Part shown: piece after piece, positions 7,891 to 15,463 of the stretch | Layout: the number at the start of each line of letters is the position of its first letter | Position numbering within the stretch: position 1 is the first letter of the stretch | Assembly (NCBI GenBank): GCA_028293285.1 | Contig: JAQGPC010000266.1 | Coordinates: forward strand, 1-34,746 | From: Pedosphaera sp. | GTDB lineage: Bacteria > Verrucomicrobiota > Verrucomicrobiia > Limisphaerales > Pedosphaeraceae | Direction of reading: 5' to 3' | Length of the DNA stretch: 34,746 bases | Notes under the pieces: generated by a model | The model's input: the letters and a program-made list of their open reading frames with translations, nothing else | Database searches by the model: none | What the model was told of the DNA's origin: nothing | Made by a program: the position numbers and the translations under genes

Positions 7891-7960
7891 GGTGGGGCGT
7901 GGTGTCCTCACCGCGCCGTTGCCAGTCTCGCACGGCGCGCTGAGGACAGCGAGCCCCACC
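7891..7960. repeat. REP-like inverted repeat element
   Basis: The arms at 7891-7919 and 7932-7960 are 29 bp each, match at 25 of 29 positions when inverted, and are separated by a 12-base loop. The ends read GGTGGGGC and GCCCCACC, with GTGTCCTCA / TGAGGACAG in the middle. The sequence is much more GC-rich than its flanks. No target duplication is evident. It looks like a dispersed palindromic element, but only one copy is present in this window. Confidence 0.75.
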
Positions 7961-8100
7961 TGTCTCGTTCTCGACAAATCCTACGCTGTCTTCCTGGTTC
8001 ACTTACTTCGGCGGCACTGGATCCCGATTCGTTTGTTATTTGATTTTGACAGATGTTCTATCATCGCTTCTGGTTGGTGATTTACTTGCCAGCTGTTGTG

Positions 8101-8125
8101 CAATCGTCGATTCCATCGACGATTG
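8101..8125. promoter_or_regulatory. Perfect 25-nt palindromic hairpin
   Basis: CAATCGTCGAT, a TCC loop, then ATCGACGATTG: an 11-bp perfect stem. No T-run follows on either strand, so a terminator is unlikely. It lies 104 bp before the next plus-strand start and could be an operator or a repeat end. Confidence 0.5.
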
Positions 8126-8228
8126 GAATAATAAGGGGTTTTGGCCTGTTTTGTTTTTGCTTCCTCTTTAGTGAGTGCCGCTAAGAATTTCTTGGACTTA
8201 AGGCGCACGATTGTAGGATTCTAGTTCC

Positions 8229-8702
8229 GTGCTTATTTCCGGTCAGGCAGAACGGTGGGCTTATCCGTATCGAATGGAAATTATTTCTGATACTGGAACT
8301 CTGCGCTGTCGCGCAGAGGTGGTTGCGTCCAAGATGGAATTCCTCTTGGAAGACCTGCTAAACAAGGAAAAGTGGCGGTGCCGAGCTGAGCGCCGACCTG
8401 GCTTCTGGGGATGGCTAATTGACCCTTTTCTCATTCTGTATCCGGAGACTGGAATCCCTTATCGCTTTATACTGCGCAAGTCCGGCTGGATGCGCATGGA
8501 GGTGCAATTGGGAGATACGATTGCGAACCTGTCTCTAAAGCGCAGGCAAATTGTGCCAGATCTTGGTCTGGAGCTGGTTTTGGATCGTAAAAAATTTGTC
8601 GCCACCTTCCAAAAAGAATTGCCGCACGGTGTGCCTATTCAGGCTGCTGTAGGAGTTCTTTATTTCGTTTGGCTACGTTGGGCTGTCATGTCAGAGAGCT
8701 AA
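8229..8702 (+). CDS. Hypothetical protein
   Basis: A 157-aa protein that I cannot assign. The frame opens with GTG at 8229; the ATG at residue 16 (MEIISDTG) is an alternative start and no clear ribosome-binding site decides. The sequence alternates short beta-like stretches with aromatic residues (RPGFWGWLIDPFLILYPETGIPYRFILRKSGWMRMEV) and ends in a hydrophobic segment (IQAAVGVLYFVWLRWAVM). A beta-barrel followed by a hydrophobic helix would resemble the tubby-C/LURP-one fold, but this is only an impression from the pattern. It lies 75 bp before the M50-like protease on the same strand. Confidence 0.5.
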   Translation: MLISGQAERWAYPYRMEIISDTGTLRCRAEVVASKMEFLLEDLLNKEKWRCRAERRPGFWGWLIDPFLILYPETGIPYRFILRKSGWMRMEVQLGDTIANLSLKRRQIVPDLGLELVLDRKKFVATFQKELPHGVPIQAAVGVLYFVWLRWAVMSES

Positions 8703-8777
8703 TTACCCTCAGTGAGCTCGGAACCGTAAACTCTTTTCTATTTCTGCCCGTCGCCGGGATGGTTATAACAGGCGGCG

Positions 8778-9431
8778 ATGCTCAAATGGGTCAAACTCGT
8801 CGTTGCCGTCCTGCTGCTGCCGCTTTGCATCGGCGCGGTGAAGGCATTGTGGCTGGTGCTGCGCGCGAGTGGTGACGCCACGAATTTCTGGATGGCTTTC
8901 CTGGCGGGGGCGGCGTGTTGGCTGGTAATTTTCTTGTTATTGCCCAAACCGATGCTGGTCTATGTCTTTGGGCACGAATTGACCCACGCGCTTTGGACCT
9001 GGCTGTTTGGCGGCAAGGTGAAGAAATTCAAAGCCACGGCCAAGGGCGGACATGTCATCGTGACCAAAAATAATTTCCTTATTTCTTTGGCGCCTTACTT
9101 CTTCCCGCTCTACGTGATTTTAGTCGTGCTGGTTTACGTTGGGGGTCATCTGATCTGGAATTGGCAACCTTATGTGCTTTGGTTTCACCTGCTTCTGGGA
9201 GCAGCCTATGCCTTTCACCTGACGCTCACGGCGCACATTTTGAAAACGGAGCAATCAGACATTACGCAACAGGGCTACCTGTTTTCGGTGGTTATTATTT
9301 TCCTGGGCAACATTGGAGTATTGCTGGTAGGTGTGCCATTGTTAGCTGCCAAGGTCGGTTTATTGACCTCTTTGGAATGGTGGTTACAGTGCACGGGGGA
9401 CGTCCTGCATCGGCTGCGTGATGTGCTATAG
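8778..9431 (+). CDS. M50-family-like membrane metalloprotease
   Basis: A 217-aa integral membrane protein resembling the site-2/M50 peptidases that cleave substrates within the membrane. The zinc motif HELTH is at residues 66-70, inside a membrane segment (VYVFGHELTHALWTWLFGG), as in that family. Around five hydrophobic segments are visible, near residues 5-27, 38-57, 103-123, 132-152 and 168-192. A candidate third zinc ligand is Asp161 in 'TEQSDITQQGY', which replaces the more usual NxxPxxxLDG motif. No PDZ domain is present and the protein is shorter than RseP. Substrate and role are unknown. A 15-bp perfect palindrome overlaps the stop codon (9429-9443). Confidence 0.75.
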   Translation: MLKWVKLVVAVLLLPLCIGAVKALWLVLRASGDATNFWMAFLAGAACWLVIFLLLPKPMLVYVFGHELTHALWTWLFGGKVKKFKATAKGGHVIVTKNNFLISLAPYFFPLYVILVVLVYVGGHLIWNWQPYVLWFHLLLGAAYAFHLTLTAHILKTEQSDITQQGYLFSVVIIFLGNIGVLLVGVPLLAAKVGLLTSLEWWLQCTGDVLHRLRDVL

Positions 9432-9536
9432 GGAAATTCCCTACAAGCTTATCCGTATTCTACGCACGCGAAGTATGCGGATTCATCTTGAATAACCCGC
9501 CTACTTAAGGCGAAATGGACAAGCTGTTTTGACGCT

Positions 9537-10001
9537 ATGAACCTCGGCGACATACTTGGGTCAGATAATATTTTGCCGGAATTGCAGGCTACGAATCGAT
9601 GGGAGGCCATTGATGAGTTGATCAACAATCTCGTGGTAACCGGCAAGATCAAGCCGGAGAACCGCGACGCCATTGCCGCCGTGGTGAAGAAACGTGAAAC
9701 CTCAATGAGTACGGGCATCGGGTTCGGCATCGGAATTCCGCATGCCTCCACCGACCTGATTTACGAGGTCGTTGGGGCCTTTGGCCGGTCGAAGAAGGGG
9801 GTCAACTTCGATGCGCTCGATAATCAGCCGGTCAATCTCGTCATGCTCTTCCTCGTTCCCCAAGGCCAATTTCAGAAACATCTCCACACCCTCGCCAACA
9901 TTGCCAAGCTGCTTCATAAGAAAGAATTTCGCCAGGCACTGGAAGACGCGCCCAATGCCGAAGCCATGTTCAAGATCATCAAGGAATTCGGTGGGAAGTG
10001 A
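9537..10001 (+). CDS. PTS EIIA type-2 domain protein (PtsN/fructose-type)
   Basis: A 154-aa single-domain protein of the phosphotransferase EIIA type 2 family. The phosphorylated histidine is His69 in 'GFGIGIPHAST', the family signature. The rest fits, including 'VVKKRETSMSTGIG' before it and 'LVPQGQFQKHLHTLANIAKLL' after it. With no EIIB or EIIC next to it, it is more likely a regulatory PtsN-like protein than part of a sugar transporter; this is an inference. It lies between the M50-like gene and argS on the same strand. No good Shine-Dalgarno sequence is seen before ATG 9537. Confidence 0.88.
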   Translation: MNLGDILGSDNILPELQATNRWEAIDELINNLVVTGKIKPENRDAIAAVVKKRETSMSTGIGFGIGIPHASTDLIYEVVGAFGRSKKGVNFDALDNQPVNLVMLFLVPQGQFQKHLHTLANIAKLLHKKEFRQALEDAPNAEAMFKIIKEFGGK

Positions 10002-10067
10002 TTGGGGGGCTGGCGTGTCCTCCGGATTTCGTTTAGTTTTTCTGCAATAAATTGAGGTTTCAATTCT

Positions 10068-11840
10068 GTGTTGCCCCATAAATCCATTGAAGCGCGATTG
10101 CAACAGGCTGTCTCGGCCGTCCTGCCGGGCGTAGAGGTCGCCAATGTGTTGGTCCGGCCATGTCCTGATCCCAAGTTTGGCGATTACCAGAGCAATGCAC
10201 TGATGGCGATTGCGAAGGAACGGAAGATGAACCCGCGCCAACTGGCAACAGATGTACTGGCCAAGCTGGATGTCAGTGACACCTGTGAAAAGGTGGAGAT
10301 TGCCGGCGCGGGCTTCCTAAACTTCCGGCTCAAAACGCCAGCTTTAGCCGAAACGTTGCAATCCGCCGCGCGCGGGGAGCATTTATTCTTCGAGAAGACC
10401 AGTCTTCCGCGCACGGTGGTGGTTGATTTCAGTTCGCCGAACGTGGCCAAGCCGATGCATGTAGGCCATATCCGATCCACCATTCTGGGCGATGCTTTAG
10501 TGCGCACGCTTCGCCTTTTGGGGCACAAGGTCGTTGCAGATAATCATATTGGGGATTGGGGAACGCAGTTTGGCAAACTCCTCATCGGCTGGAAAAAGCA
10601 TCTTAACGCTGACACTCTGCTGGCTGACCCCATTGGCGAAATGGAACGGTTATATAAAACTGTCAATGCGGCGAGTGAAGCTGATCCGGCCGTTTTGGAG
10701 CAGGCAAAGCAGGAGTTGGTCAAGCTTCAGAATGGCGACAAGGAAAACCTCGGCATCTGGCAGGAGATGATCAAGCTCTCTGAAATCCAGTTCGAGACCA
10801 TCTACAATCGCCTCGGGGTGAAGTTCGATTACACGCTCGGTGAAAGTTTTTATAATCCCAAGCTAAAAGACGTCGTTCAGGAACTGCGTGATAAGGGCCT
10901 TGCTCGCGAGAGTGAAGGGGCTATTGCCATTTTTTCCGATGGCTCATTGCCGCCCAAGCAGGATCCTTTCCTCAAACAAGAAGATGGCGAATGGAAGCCC
11001 AATCCTGCCTTGATTCAAAAGAGTGACGGTGCGGCCAATTATGCCACCACGGATTTAGCAACTCTCGCGTATCGGCTGGAAACCTGGCATCCGGAAGAGA
11101 TCGTTTATGTCACCGACGGCCGGCAACAGCTTCATTTCCAGCAAATCTTTGCTGCGTTCCGGCGCTGGCATCCAGAGGCGCAAGTAAAGCTGGCGCATGT
11201 CTGGTTTGGCTCAATTCTCGGCGAGGATGGCAAGCCATTTAAGACACGCTCTGGAGAAACCGTCAAACTAGCCGGCCTACTGGATGAAGCCGAACAACGC
11301 GCTTACCAGGTTGTTTCCGATAAAGCGGCAGAGCGAGAAGTTTCCATAGCAGAAGAACAAAAGCGGGAGATCGCGCGGGTTGTCGGTTTGGGAGCTGTGA
11401 AGTACGCCGATCTGCTGCCAAACCGGCAAAGTGACTATGTTTTTAGTTGGGACAAGATGCTGGCATTGAATGGCAACACCGCTCCTTACCTGCAATATGC
11501 CTATGCGCGCATCCGGAGCATTTTTCGCAAGGGTGGTTTGGAAGCTTCTTCCACTTCTGCCAGCGTAGTGCTCGCTGCTCCTGATGAAATCACTTTAGCC
11601 AAGCATCTGCTCAATTTCAGTTTGGTGTTGGAAGCTGTCGCGGATGAATACCGTCCCAATTACCTTTGCAACTATCTCTACGAATTGGCAGGGCACTTTG
11701 CCCGGTTCTACGAAAGCTGCCCGGTGCTTAAATCCGAACCCGCCGAACGCGCCAGCCGTCTCGTCCTTTGCGATCTAACTGCGCGGGTCATGAAGCAGGG
11801 ATTGGAAGTGTTGGGGATTGAAGTTTTGGAGCAGATGTAA
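10068..11840 (+). CDS. argS: Arginine--tRNA ligase
   Basis: Class I aminoacyl-tRNA synthetase that charges tRNA-Arg (590 aa, a normal length). The N-terminal Add-1 domain (about 1-90) recognises the tRNA D-loop. The ATP-binding HIGH motif appears as HVGH at 131-134 in 'FSSPNVAKPMHVGHIRST', very characteristic of ArgRS. 'TDGRQQLHFQQIF' is the catalytic-domain segment, and the degenerate KMSKS equivalent is around 'GKPFKTRSGETVKL' (about 389-402). The DALR anticodon-binding domain occupies the C-terminal part, ending EVLEQM. The start is GTG at 10068, with a TTG immediately after as an alternative. A short hairpin with T5 lies just after the stop. Confidence 0.97.
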   Translation: MLPHKSIEARLQQAVSAVLPGVEVANVLVRPCPDPKFGDYQSNALMAIAKERKMNPRQLATDVLAKLDVSDTCEKVEIAGAGFLNFRLKTPALAETLQSAARGEHLFFEKTSLPRTVVVDFSSPNVAKPMHVGHIRSTILGDALVRTLRLLGHKVVADNHIGDWGTQFGKLLIGWKKHLNADTLLADPIGEMERLYKTVNAASEADPAVLEQAKQELVKLQNGDKENLGIWQEMIKLSEIQFETIYNRLGVKFDYTLGESFYNPKLKDVVQELRDKGLARESEGAIAIFSDGSLPPKQDPFLKQEDGEWKPNPALIQKSDGAANYATTDLATLAYRLETWHPEEIVYVTDGRQQLHFQQIFAAFRRWHPEAQVKLAHVWFGSILGEDGKPFKTRSGETVKLAGLLDEAEQRAYQVVSDKAAEREVSIAEEQKREIARVVGLGAVKYADLLPNRQSDYVFSWDKMLALNGNTAPYLQYAYARIRSIFRKGGLEASSTSASVVLAAPDEITLAKHLLNFSLVLEAVADEYRPNYLCNYLYELAGHFARFYESCPVLKSEPAERASRLVLCDLTARVMKQGLEVLGIEVLEQM

Positions 11841-11847
11841 TTGTGAG

Positions 11848-11865
11848 CACGCTGTGCGTGTTTTT
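11848..11865 (+). terminator. Short rho-independent terminator after argS
   Basis: CACGC, TGT loop, GCGTG, followed by TTTTT, starting 8 bp after the argS stop. The stem is only 5 bp, so it may be weak. A similar GC-rich/T-run arrangement (CGCTGCGCGTTTTT) follows directly. Confidence 0.5.
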
Positions 11866-12006
11866 GCTCGCTGCGCGTTTTTAATCAGTCGTTGATTTGT
11901 TAACCTTCTGATTTTCGAGCCTCCCGGCGTTTTCTCCCTTGGCATCGTTGCTGCTTAACCAGACATGAACGTTCAGAGTCAAAGCTGTATCCCTATAAGA
12001 AAGTTC

Positions 12007-12249
12007 ATGAAAAAGAATTTGTTTTTATTTGGCGCTGTCCTTGCCACAAGTCTTTCTGCATTTGCCCAAACCACCAACACCATTGCGCTTTGGACTTTTG
12101 AAACGACCGCGCCAACTACTGCCGGTCCCATAAGCCCAGAAACCGGCTCCGGCAGTGCCTTGGGTTCGCATACCAGCGGTTCGGCCGTTTATTCCTCCCC
12201 TTCGGGAAATGGTTCTGCCAAGTCTTTTAGTGCCAATTTCTGGGGGTGA
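12007..12249 (+). CDS. PEP-CTERM protein, N-terminal part (frameshifted)
   Basis: The first 80 codons of an exported PEP-CTERM protein. MKKNLFLFGAVLATSLSAFAQ is a signal peptide and 'NTIALWTFET' begins a beta-rich secreted domain. The frame stops at TGA 12247-12249 right after FSANFWG. The next frame overlaps it and continues the same protein (NDYWQFQVSSVGFSG), so one extra G in the G5 run at 12242-12246 would restore a single 231-aa protein. The cause may be a sequencing error in a homopolymer, a real inactivating mutation or slippage. I prefer ATG 12007 over 11965, because the longer start puts a polar stretch before the signal peptide. Confidence 0.65.
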   Translation: MKKNLFLFGAVLATSLSAFAQTTNTIALWTFETTAPTTAGPISPETGSGSALGSHTSGSAVYSSPSGNGSAKSFSANFWG

Positions 12250-12701
12250 ATGATTACTGGCAATTTCAGGTAAGTTCGGTTGGTTTTTCCGGGATTCAGC
12301 TTTCCTACAGCCAAAACGGCAGCGGGACCGGACCGGCAAAATTTCAGCTCGCCTATAGTACGGACGGGACAACCTTCAACAATTTTGGATCGGTTTATAC
12401 CCTTCCTTCCGGGGTTTCCTGGTTTCCCAGCTCGGCCAACTCGGCCACGATGTTTGCCTACGATCTGAGTTCAATTACCGCGCTTGATAATGCCTCCAGC
12501 ATTTATTTCAGGTTGATTGATCAGGCCACAACGAGCATCAGCGGCGCTACCGTAGGAACAGGTGGCACCGATCGCGTTGATAATTTTACGGTTTTCACGG
12601 TCACGCCGGTTCCCGAACCTTCCACGCTTGCTTTGTTGGGCTTGGGCTTGGGCGGGGGCTTGGGCGGGGGCGGCTTGCTCGTGTTTCGCAATCGCAAGTA
12701 A
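12246..12701 (+). CDS. PEP-CTERM sorting-domain protein, C-terminal part
   Basis: The second half of the frameshifted exported protein, 151 codons from a GTG that overlaps the upstream stop. It carries a beta-sandwich-like region (FSGIQLSYSQNGSGTGPAKFQLAYSTDG) and a textbook PEP-CTERM tail, 'VPEPSTLALLGLGLGG', a Gly-rich hydrophobic helix, and the basic end FRNRK. PEP-CTERM tails are recognised by exosortase, which cleaves and anchors proteins during export in exopolysaccharide-producing bacteria. No exosortase gene is in the window. A terminator follows at 12728. As an independent gene it would lack a signal peptide, which supports the frameshift view. Confidence 0.8.
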   Translation: MNDYWQFQVSSVGFSGIQLSYSQNGSGTGPAKFQLAYSTDGTTFNNFGSVYTLPSGVSWFPSSANSATMFAYDLSSITALDNASSIYFRLIDQATTSISGATVGTGGTDRVDNFTVFTVTPVPEPSTLALLGLGLGGGLGGGGLLVFRNRK

Positions 12702-12727
12702 TAATCTTTTGTTAGTGTTCTGGTTCA

Positions 12728-12765
12728 CAGACCGCGCATTTCCTCTGCGCGGTCTGTTTCTTTTC
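12728..12765 (+). terminator. Rho-independent terminator of the PEP-CTERM gene
   Basis: CAGACCGCGCA, a 7-nt loop, and TGCGCGGTCTG form a perfect 11-bp stem, followed by TTTCTTTTC. It lies 26 bp after the stop codon. Confidence 0.9.
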
Positions 12766-12767
12766 GA

Positions 12768-12797
12768 CAAAGAAAAAGCCGCGCTTTCACGCGGCTT
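12768..12797 (-). terminator. Rho-independent terminator of dnaN
   Basis: AAGCCGCG / CGCGGCTT with a 6-nt loop (12776-12797). Read on the minus strand the stem is followed by TTTTTCTTT. It lies about 30 bp after the dnaN stop and faces the plus-strand terminator at 12728. Confidence 0.88.
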
Positions 12798-12827
12798 CGC
12801 TTGCTTTAGTGGAATCTTTTTCGCGCC

Positions 12828-13937
12828 TTAGCTTAGGCGCATGGGCATCACGACGTAGAGGAATGGGCCATTGATTTTGACCACCCCGGGACTTAATTCA
12901 TCGATCAGCTCGATAAATATCTCGTCATTATTCAAGGCATTCAACGGATCAATCATATACTTGGGATTGAAGGCAATTGCCATTTCCTTGCCCTTATAAT
13001 TGATGGCCAGACTTTCGCGGGCTTCGCCAACTTCAGGTGAATTCGCCGTGATTGCCAAATTGTTCTTGGTGAAGGCGAGTTTTACCGAGTTGGACTTCTC
13101 GCTGGTCATGATTTCGGCGCGGCGCAAGGCATGGAGAAATTCTTCGCGACCCAGCGCGATGCGTTCCTTGGCTTCGGCCGGGATTACCTGGCGATAATTG
13201 GGATAATTCCCCTCAATCAGCTTGGTAATGATAAGAATGGAGAACCCTTTCTCATCCTTTAGCGTGAACGCCGCCTGATTTTCGGAATAACGAATCTCCA
13301 CCTCGCCTTTGTCGGTCAAAAGGCGGTTCAATTCATTCACGGCCTTGGCCGGAACGATAAATTCTCCCTGGCTCTTCTCCGTGACATCCACTTCTTCGTC
13401 CACCAAGGCCAGTCTGCGGCCATCCGTGGCCACCATGGTCATCTTATGCTCCTTCAAGCTGATGAAGATGCCATTGAGCACGTAGCGCGATTCGTCGGTG
13501 GAAATGGCAAAGGAGGTCTTCTTCATCATCCCTTTGACCTTTTCCTGCGGCAAAACCACCTTCTTGTCGTCTTTGAACTTGGGCAGGGGAGGAAATTCAT
13601 CGGCACTTAAGCCGTTAATCTTATAAAAAGAAGATCCAGAGCGAATACTGCAGGTGTTTTTATCATCCACCTCGATTTCGATCTCGGGATTATTCAATTC
13701 GCGAACAATGCCGAATAGCTTTTTAACTGGAACAGTGGTCGTTCCGCCTTTTTTCACGCTGGCTTCCACGCCGCAGGATATGGTGACGTCCAGGTCAGTA
13801 GCGGTAAATTCGAGCCGGTCACCATCAGCGCGCAGCAAAACATTCGAAAGGATCGGCAGCGTGGTTCGTGTGCTGACGACATTTTGCACCGCTTGCAGTC
13901 CGTTGATAATTTGCTCTTTGGATATGGTCAGATTCAT
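12828..13937 (-). CDS. dnaN: DNA polymerase III beta subunit (sliding clamp)
   Basis: The ring-shaped processivity clamp that tethers DNA polymerase III and other factors to DNA (369 aa, the normal length). Three clamp domains of about 120 residues each are visible. The N-terminal one begins MNLTISKEQIINGLQAVQNVVSTRTTLPILSN, highly typical of bacterial DnaN. 'MVATDGRRLALV' marks the second domain and the end 'LYVVMPMRLS' is the canonical C-terminus near the partner-binding cleft. On the minus strand the cysteine desulfurase is upstream, separated by 204 bp that hold DnaA boxes and a likely promoter. An AAGGG sequence lies just upstream of the ATG at 13937. dnaA is not in the window, so this is not the common dnaA-dnaN operon. 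Confidence 0.97.
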   Translation of the reverse strand: MNLTISKEQIINGLQAVQNVVSTRTTLPILSNVLLRADGDRLEFTATDLDVTISCGVEASVKKGGTTTVPVKKLFGIVRELNNPEIEIEVDDKNTCSIRSGSSFYKINGLSADEFPPLPKFKDDKKVVLPQEKVKGMMKKTSFAISTDESRYVLNGIFISLKEHKMTMVATDGRRLALVDEEVDVTEKSQGEFIVPAKAVNELNRLLTDKGEVEIRYSENQAAFTLKDEKGFSILIITKLIEGNYPNYRQVIPAEAKERIALGREEFLHALRRAEIMTSEKSNSVKLAFTKNNLAITANSPEVGEARESLAINYKGKEMAIAFNPKYMIDPLNALNNDEIFIELIDELSPGVVKINGPFLYVVMPMRLS

Positions 13938-13990
13938 TAGGCCCTTAATAGTATCTTCTCTATCCTGAAAATCTTCTTATTAATAAGGGT

Positions 13991-14128
13991 TGTGAATAAG
14001 GCAAACAACCCTCGGTGTCAAGGTCACGACAAAGACTTACAAATAAAAAAAATTGTTGCCTCAGGAACAAAGCCAGCCAAAAAAGAACACAACTCATCTT
14101 TATTCACATCACTCACAACTTGTTCACA
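13991..14128. promoter_or_regulatory. DnaA-box cluster between the desulfurase and dnaN
   Basis: Two perfect TTATTCACA boxes lie in opposite orientation, at 13991-13999 (minus) and 14100-14108 (plus). A one-mismatch copy, TTGTTCACA, is at 14120-14128. Both perfect boxes fit the consensus TTATNCACA. Between them lies an A/T-rich tract (14035-14055), and a 12-bp palindrome CTTATTAATAAG is adjacent at 13976-13987. This could be a DnaA-controlled dnaN promoter, or part of a replication origin. Confidence 0.6.
13993..14021 (-). promoter_or_regulatory. Putative dnaN promoter overlapping a DnaA box
   Basis: On the minus strand a perfect -35, TTGACA (14021-14016), a 17-bp spacer and TATTCA as a weak -10 (13998-13993). 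The -10 lies inside the DnaA box at 13991-13999, so DnaA binding could block or tune it. It is about 55 bp upstream of the dnaN start. Confidence 0.5.
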
Positions 14129-14141
14129 TTAGACCCCAAGC

Positions 14142-15290
14142 CTATTGGAAACCTTGTGCCCTTTTAATGACTTGCGGCACAACTTGCTCTGCATACTCAA
14201 TTTCTTCCATCGTGGACTCCCGCCCCAGAGAAAAGCGCACAAGTGAATTGGCCAGCTTTGGGTCCACGCCCAAACCCACGATGACATGCGACGGCTCAAT
14301 CGACCCTGCCGAACATGCAGAACCGCTCGAAGCGCAAATCCCTTCCAAATCCAATCCCGCCAGTAAAGCGATGCTATCCGAGCCTTCTATTAGAAAAGAG
14401 ACGGTATTGGGCAACCGAAGTTCGCGCGGCCCCACAAAGTGCGTGCCGGGCATGCGTTCGACCAAAGAAATCAATCGGTTAACCAAGGGAAGTAGTTTAT
14501 CTCGAGAAAAGACGGGGTTGGGAACAAATCGCTCCAGCGCTTCGACCAGTCCAATGATGGCGGCCAGATTTTCCGTGCCGGCGCGACGTTCGTTTTCGTG
14601 TCCGCCGCCAAAAAGGATGGGATCGGGTAACAAAGGCGACTTGATAAACAAGGCACCCGCTCCTTTTGGCCCATGAAATTTGTGAGCACAGATGGAAACC
14701 AAATTGGCGTTGAATTGATGGATGTTGGCGAACGGTTCCTTGCCGAACCATTGCACGGCGTCGGTATGGAAAAGCACGCCGCGCTTCCTACACACCGCGC
14801 CCAACTCTGCAATAGGTTGGATGGTGCCAATTTCATTATTGGCCGCCATAATGGTGACGAGAATAGTGTCCGGTCGAATCGCCTTGGCCAAATCATCCAC
14901 GGAAACAAATCCTTCCCGGTTTACTGGCAAGCGGGTGATTTCAAATCCTTCCTTCTTTTCCAAATAATCAACGCAATGGAGCACTGCATGATGCTCAACG
15001 ACCGAGGTGATGATGTGCCGGCCCTTGGACCTCAAGTGTCGGGCGACGCCAAAGATCGCGAGATTGTTGCTTTCCGTGCCGCCGCTGGTGAAAATCATTT
15101 CACTTGGCTTGGCTCCAAGCAATTTCGCCGCGCGATCCCGCGCATCGTCCAAAATCGACCGTGCCCGGCGTCCGATATGGTGCACACTGCTCGGATTGCC
15201 GTAGATGCCGTCCAAGAAAGGCAGCATGGCGTCCCGCACCTGGGTATCCAGGGGCGTCGTCGCGTTATAATCAAAATAAACCGTGCGCAC
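14142..15290 (-). CDS. Cysteine desulfurase (NifS/IscS family)
   Basis: A PLP enzyme that removes sulfur from cysteine as a persulfide for Fe-S cluster, thio-tRNA or molybdopterin assembly (382 aa). The PLP lysine is Lys204 in 'SICAHKFHGPKGAGAL'. The persulfide-bearing Cys is Cys326 in 'ASSGSACSAGS', a long-loop (group I, NifS/IscS-like) arrangement followed by 'EPSHV'. His101 of 'SVVEHHAVLH' and Asp177 of 'FHTDAVQ' are the usual PLP contacts. It starts at ATG 15290. It is upstream of dnaN on the same strand; the opposite-strand neighbour is a molybdopterin oxidoreductase, but a link to Moco sulfuration is only a guess. No iscU or scaffold gene is adjacent. A degraded piece of the same gene lies at 17140-17185. 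Confidence 0.93.
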   Translation of the reverse strand: MRTVYFDYNATTPLDTQVRDAMLPFLDGIYGNPSSVHHIGRRARSILDDARDRAAKLLGAKPSEMIFTSGGTESNNLAIFGVARHLRSKGRHIITSVVEHHAVLHCVDYLEKKEGFEITRLPVNREGFVSVDDLAKAIRPDTILVTIMAANNEIGTIQPIAELGAVCRKRGVLFHTDAVQWFGKEPFANIHQFNANLVSICAHKFHGPKGAGALFIKSPLLPDPILFGGGHENERRAGTENLAAIIGLVEALERFVPNPVFSRDKLLPLVNRLISLVERMPGTHFVGPRELRLPNTVSFLIEGSDSIALLAGLDLEGICASSGSACSAGSIEPSHVIVGLGVDPKLANSLVRFSLGRESTMEEIEYAEQVVPQVIKRAQGFQ

Positions 15291-15417
15291 AGCAGAACAG
15301 TAACCGCAAAATCTCGAACTTCGAGTCTGAAAAGAGGGGAGAAAAACAGAATCTTCGGGTTCTACCCCACGAGGGAGTATTTTGCATTCATTATCCAGCG
15401 CGGTAATGTGAGGAGCG

Positions 15418-15446
15418 AACGATGCCGGATCGTGGATTGCATCGTT
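15418..15446 (+). promoter_or_regulatory. Inverted repeat in the leader of the molybdo-oxidoreductase gene
   Basis: AACGATGC and GCATCGTT, perfect 8-bp arms separated by 13 bp, end 6 bp before the AAGGAGG ribosome-binding site of the gene at 15464. It could be an operator or an mRNA hairpin that affects translation. The role is inferred from position only. Confidence 0.4.
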
Positions 15447-15463
15447 AAAGGAAAGGAGGGGAA

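Larger units (their letters stand above)
7800..8228. other. Intergenic region with repeat and hairpin
   Basis: This 429-bp gap lies between divergent genes (pyrE minus, unknown protein plus). It holds a 70-bp inverted-repeat element (7891-7960) and a perfect 11-bp-stem hairpin (8101-8125). Apart from these I see no gene. The short frames that cross it follow the repeat and have no coding look. Confidence 0.6.

Noticed and set aside
9429..9443. Perfect 15-bp palindrome TAGGGAAATTCCCTA at the stop of the M50-like gene
   Set aside because: It is short and has no T-run, so it is not a convincing terminator. It may be chance and I did not list it as a feature.
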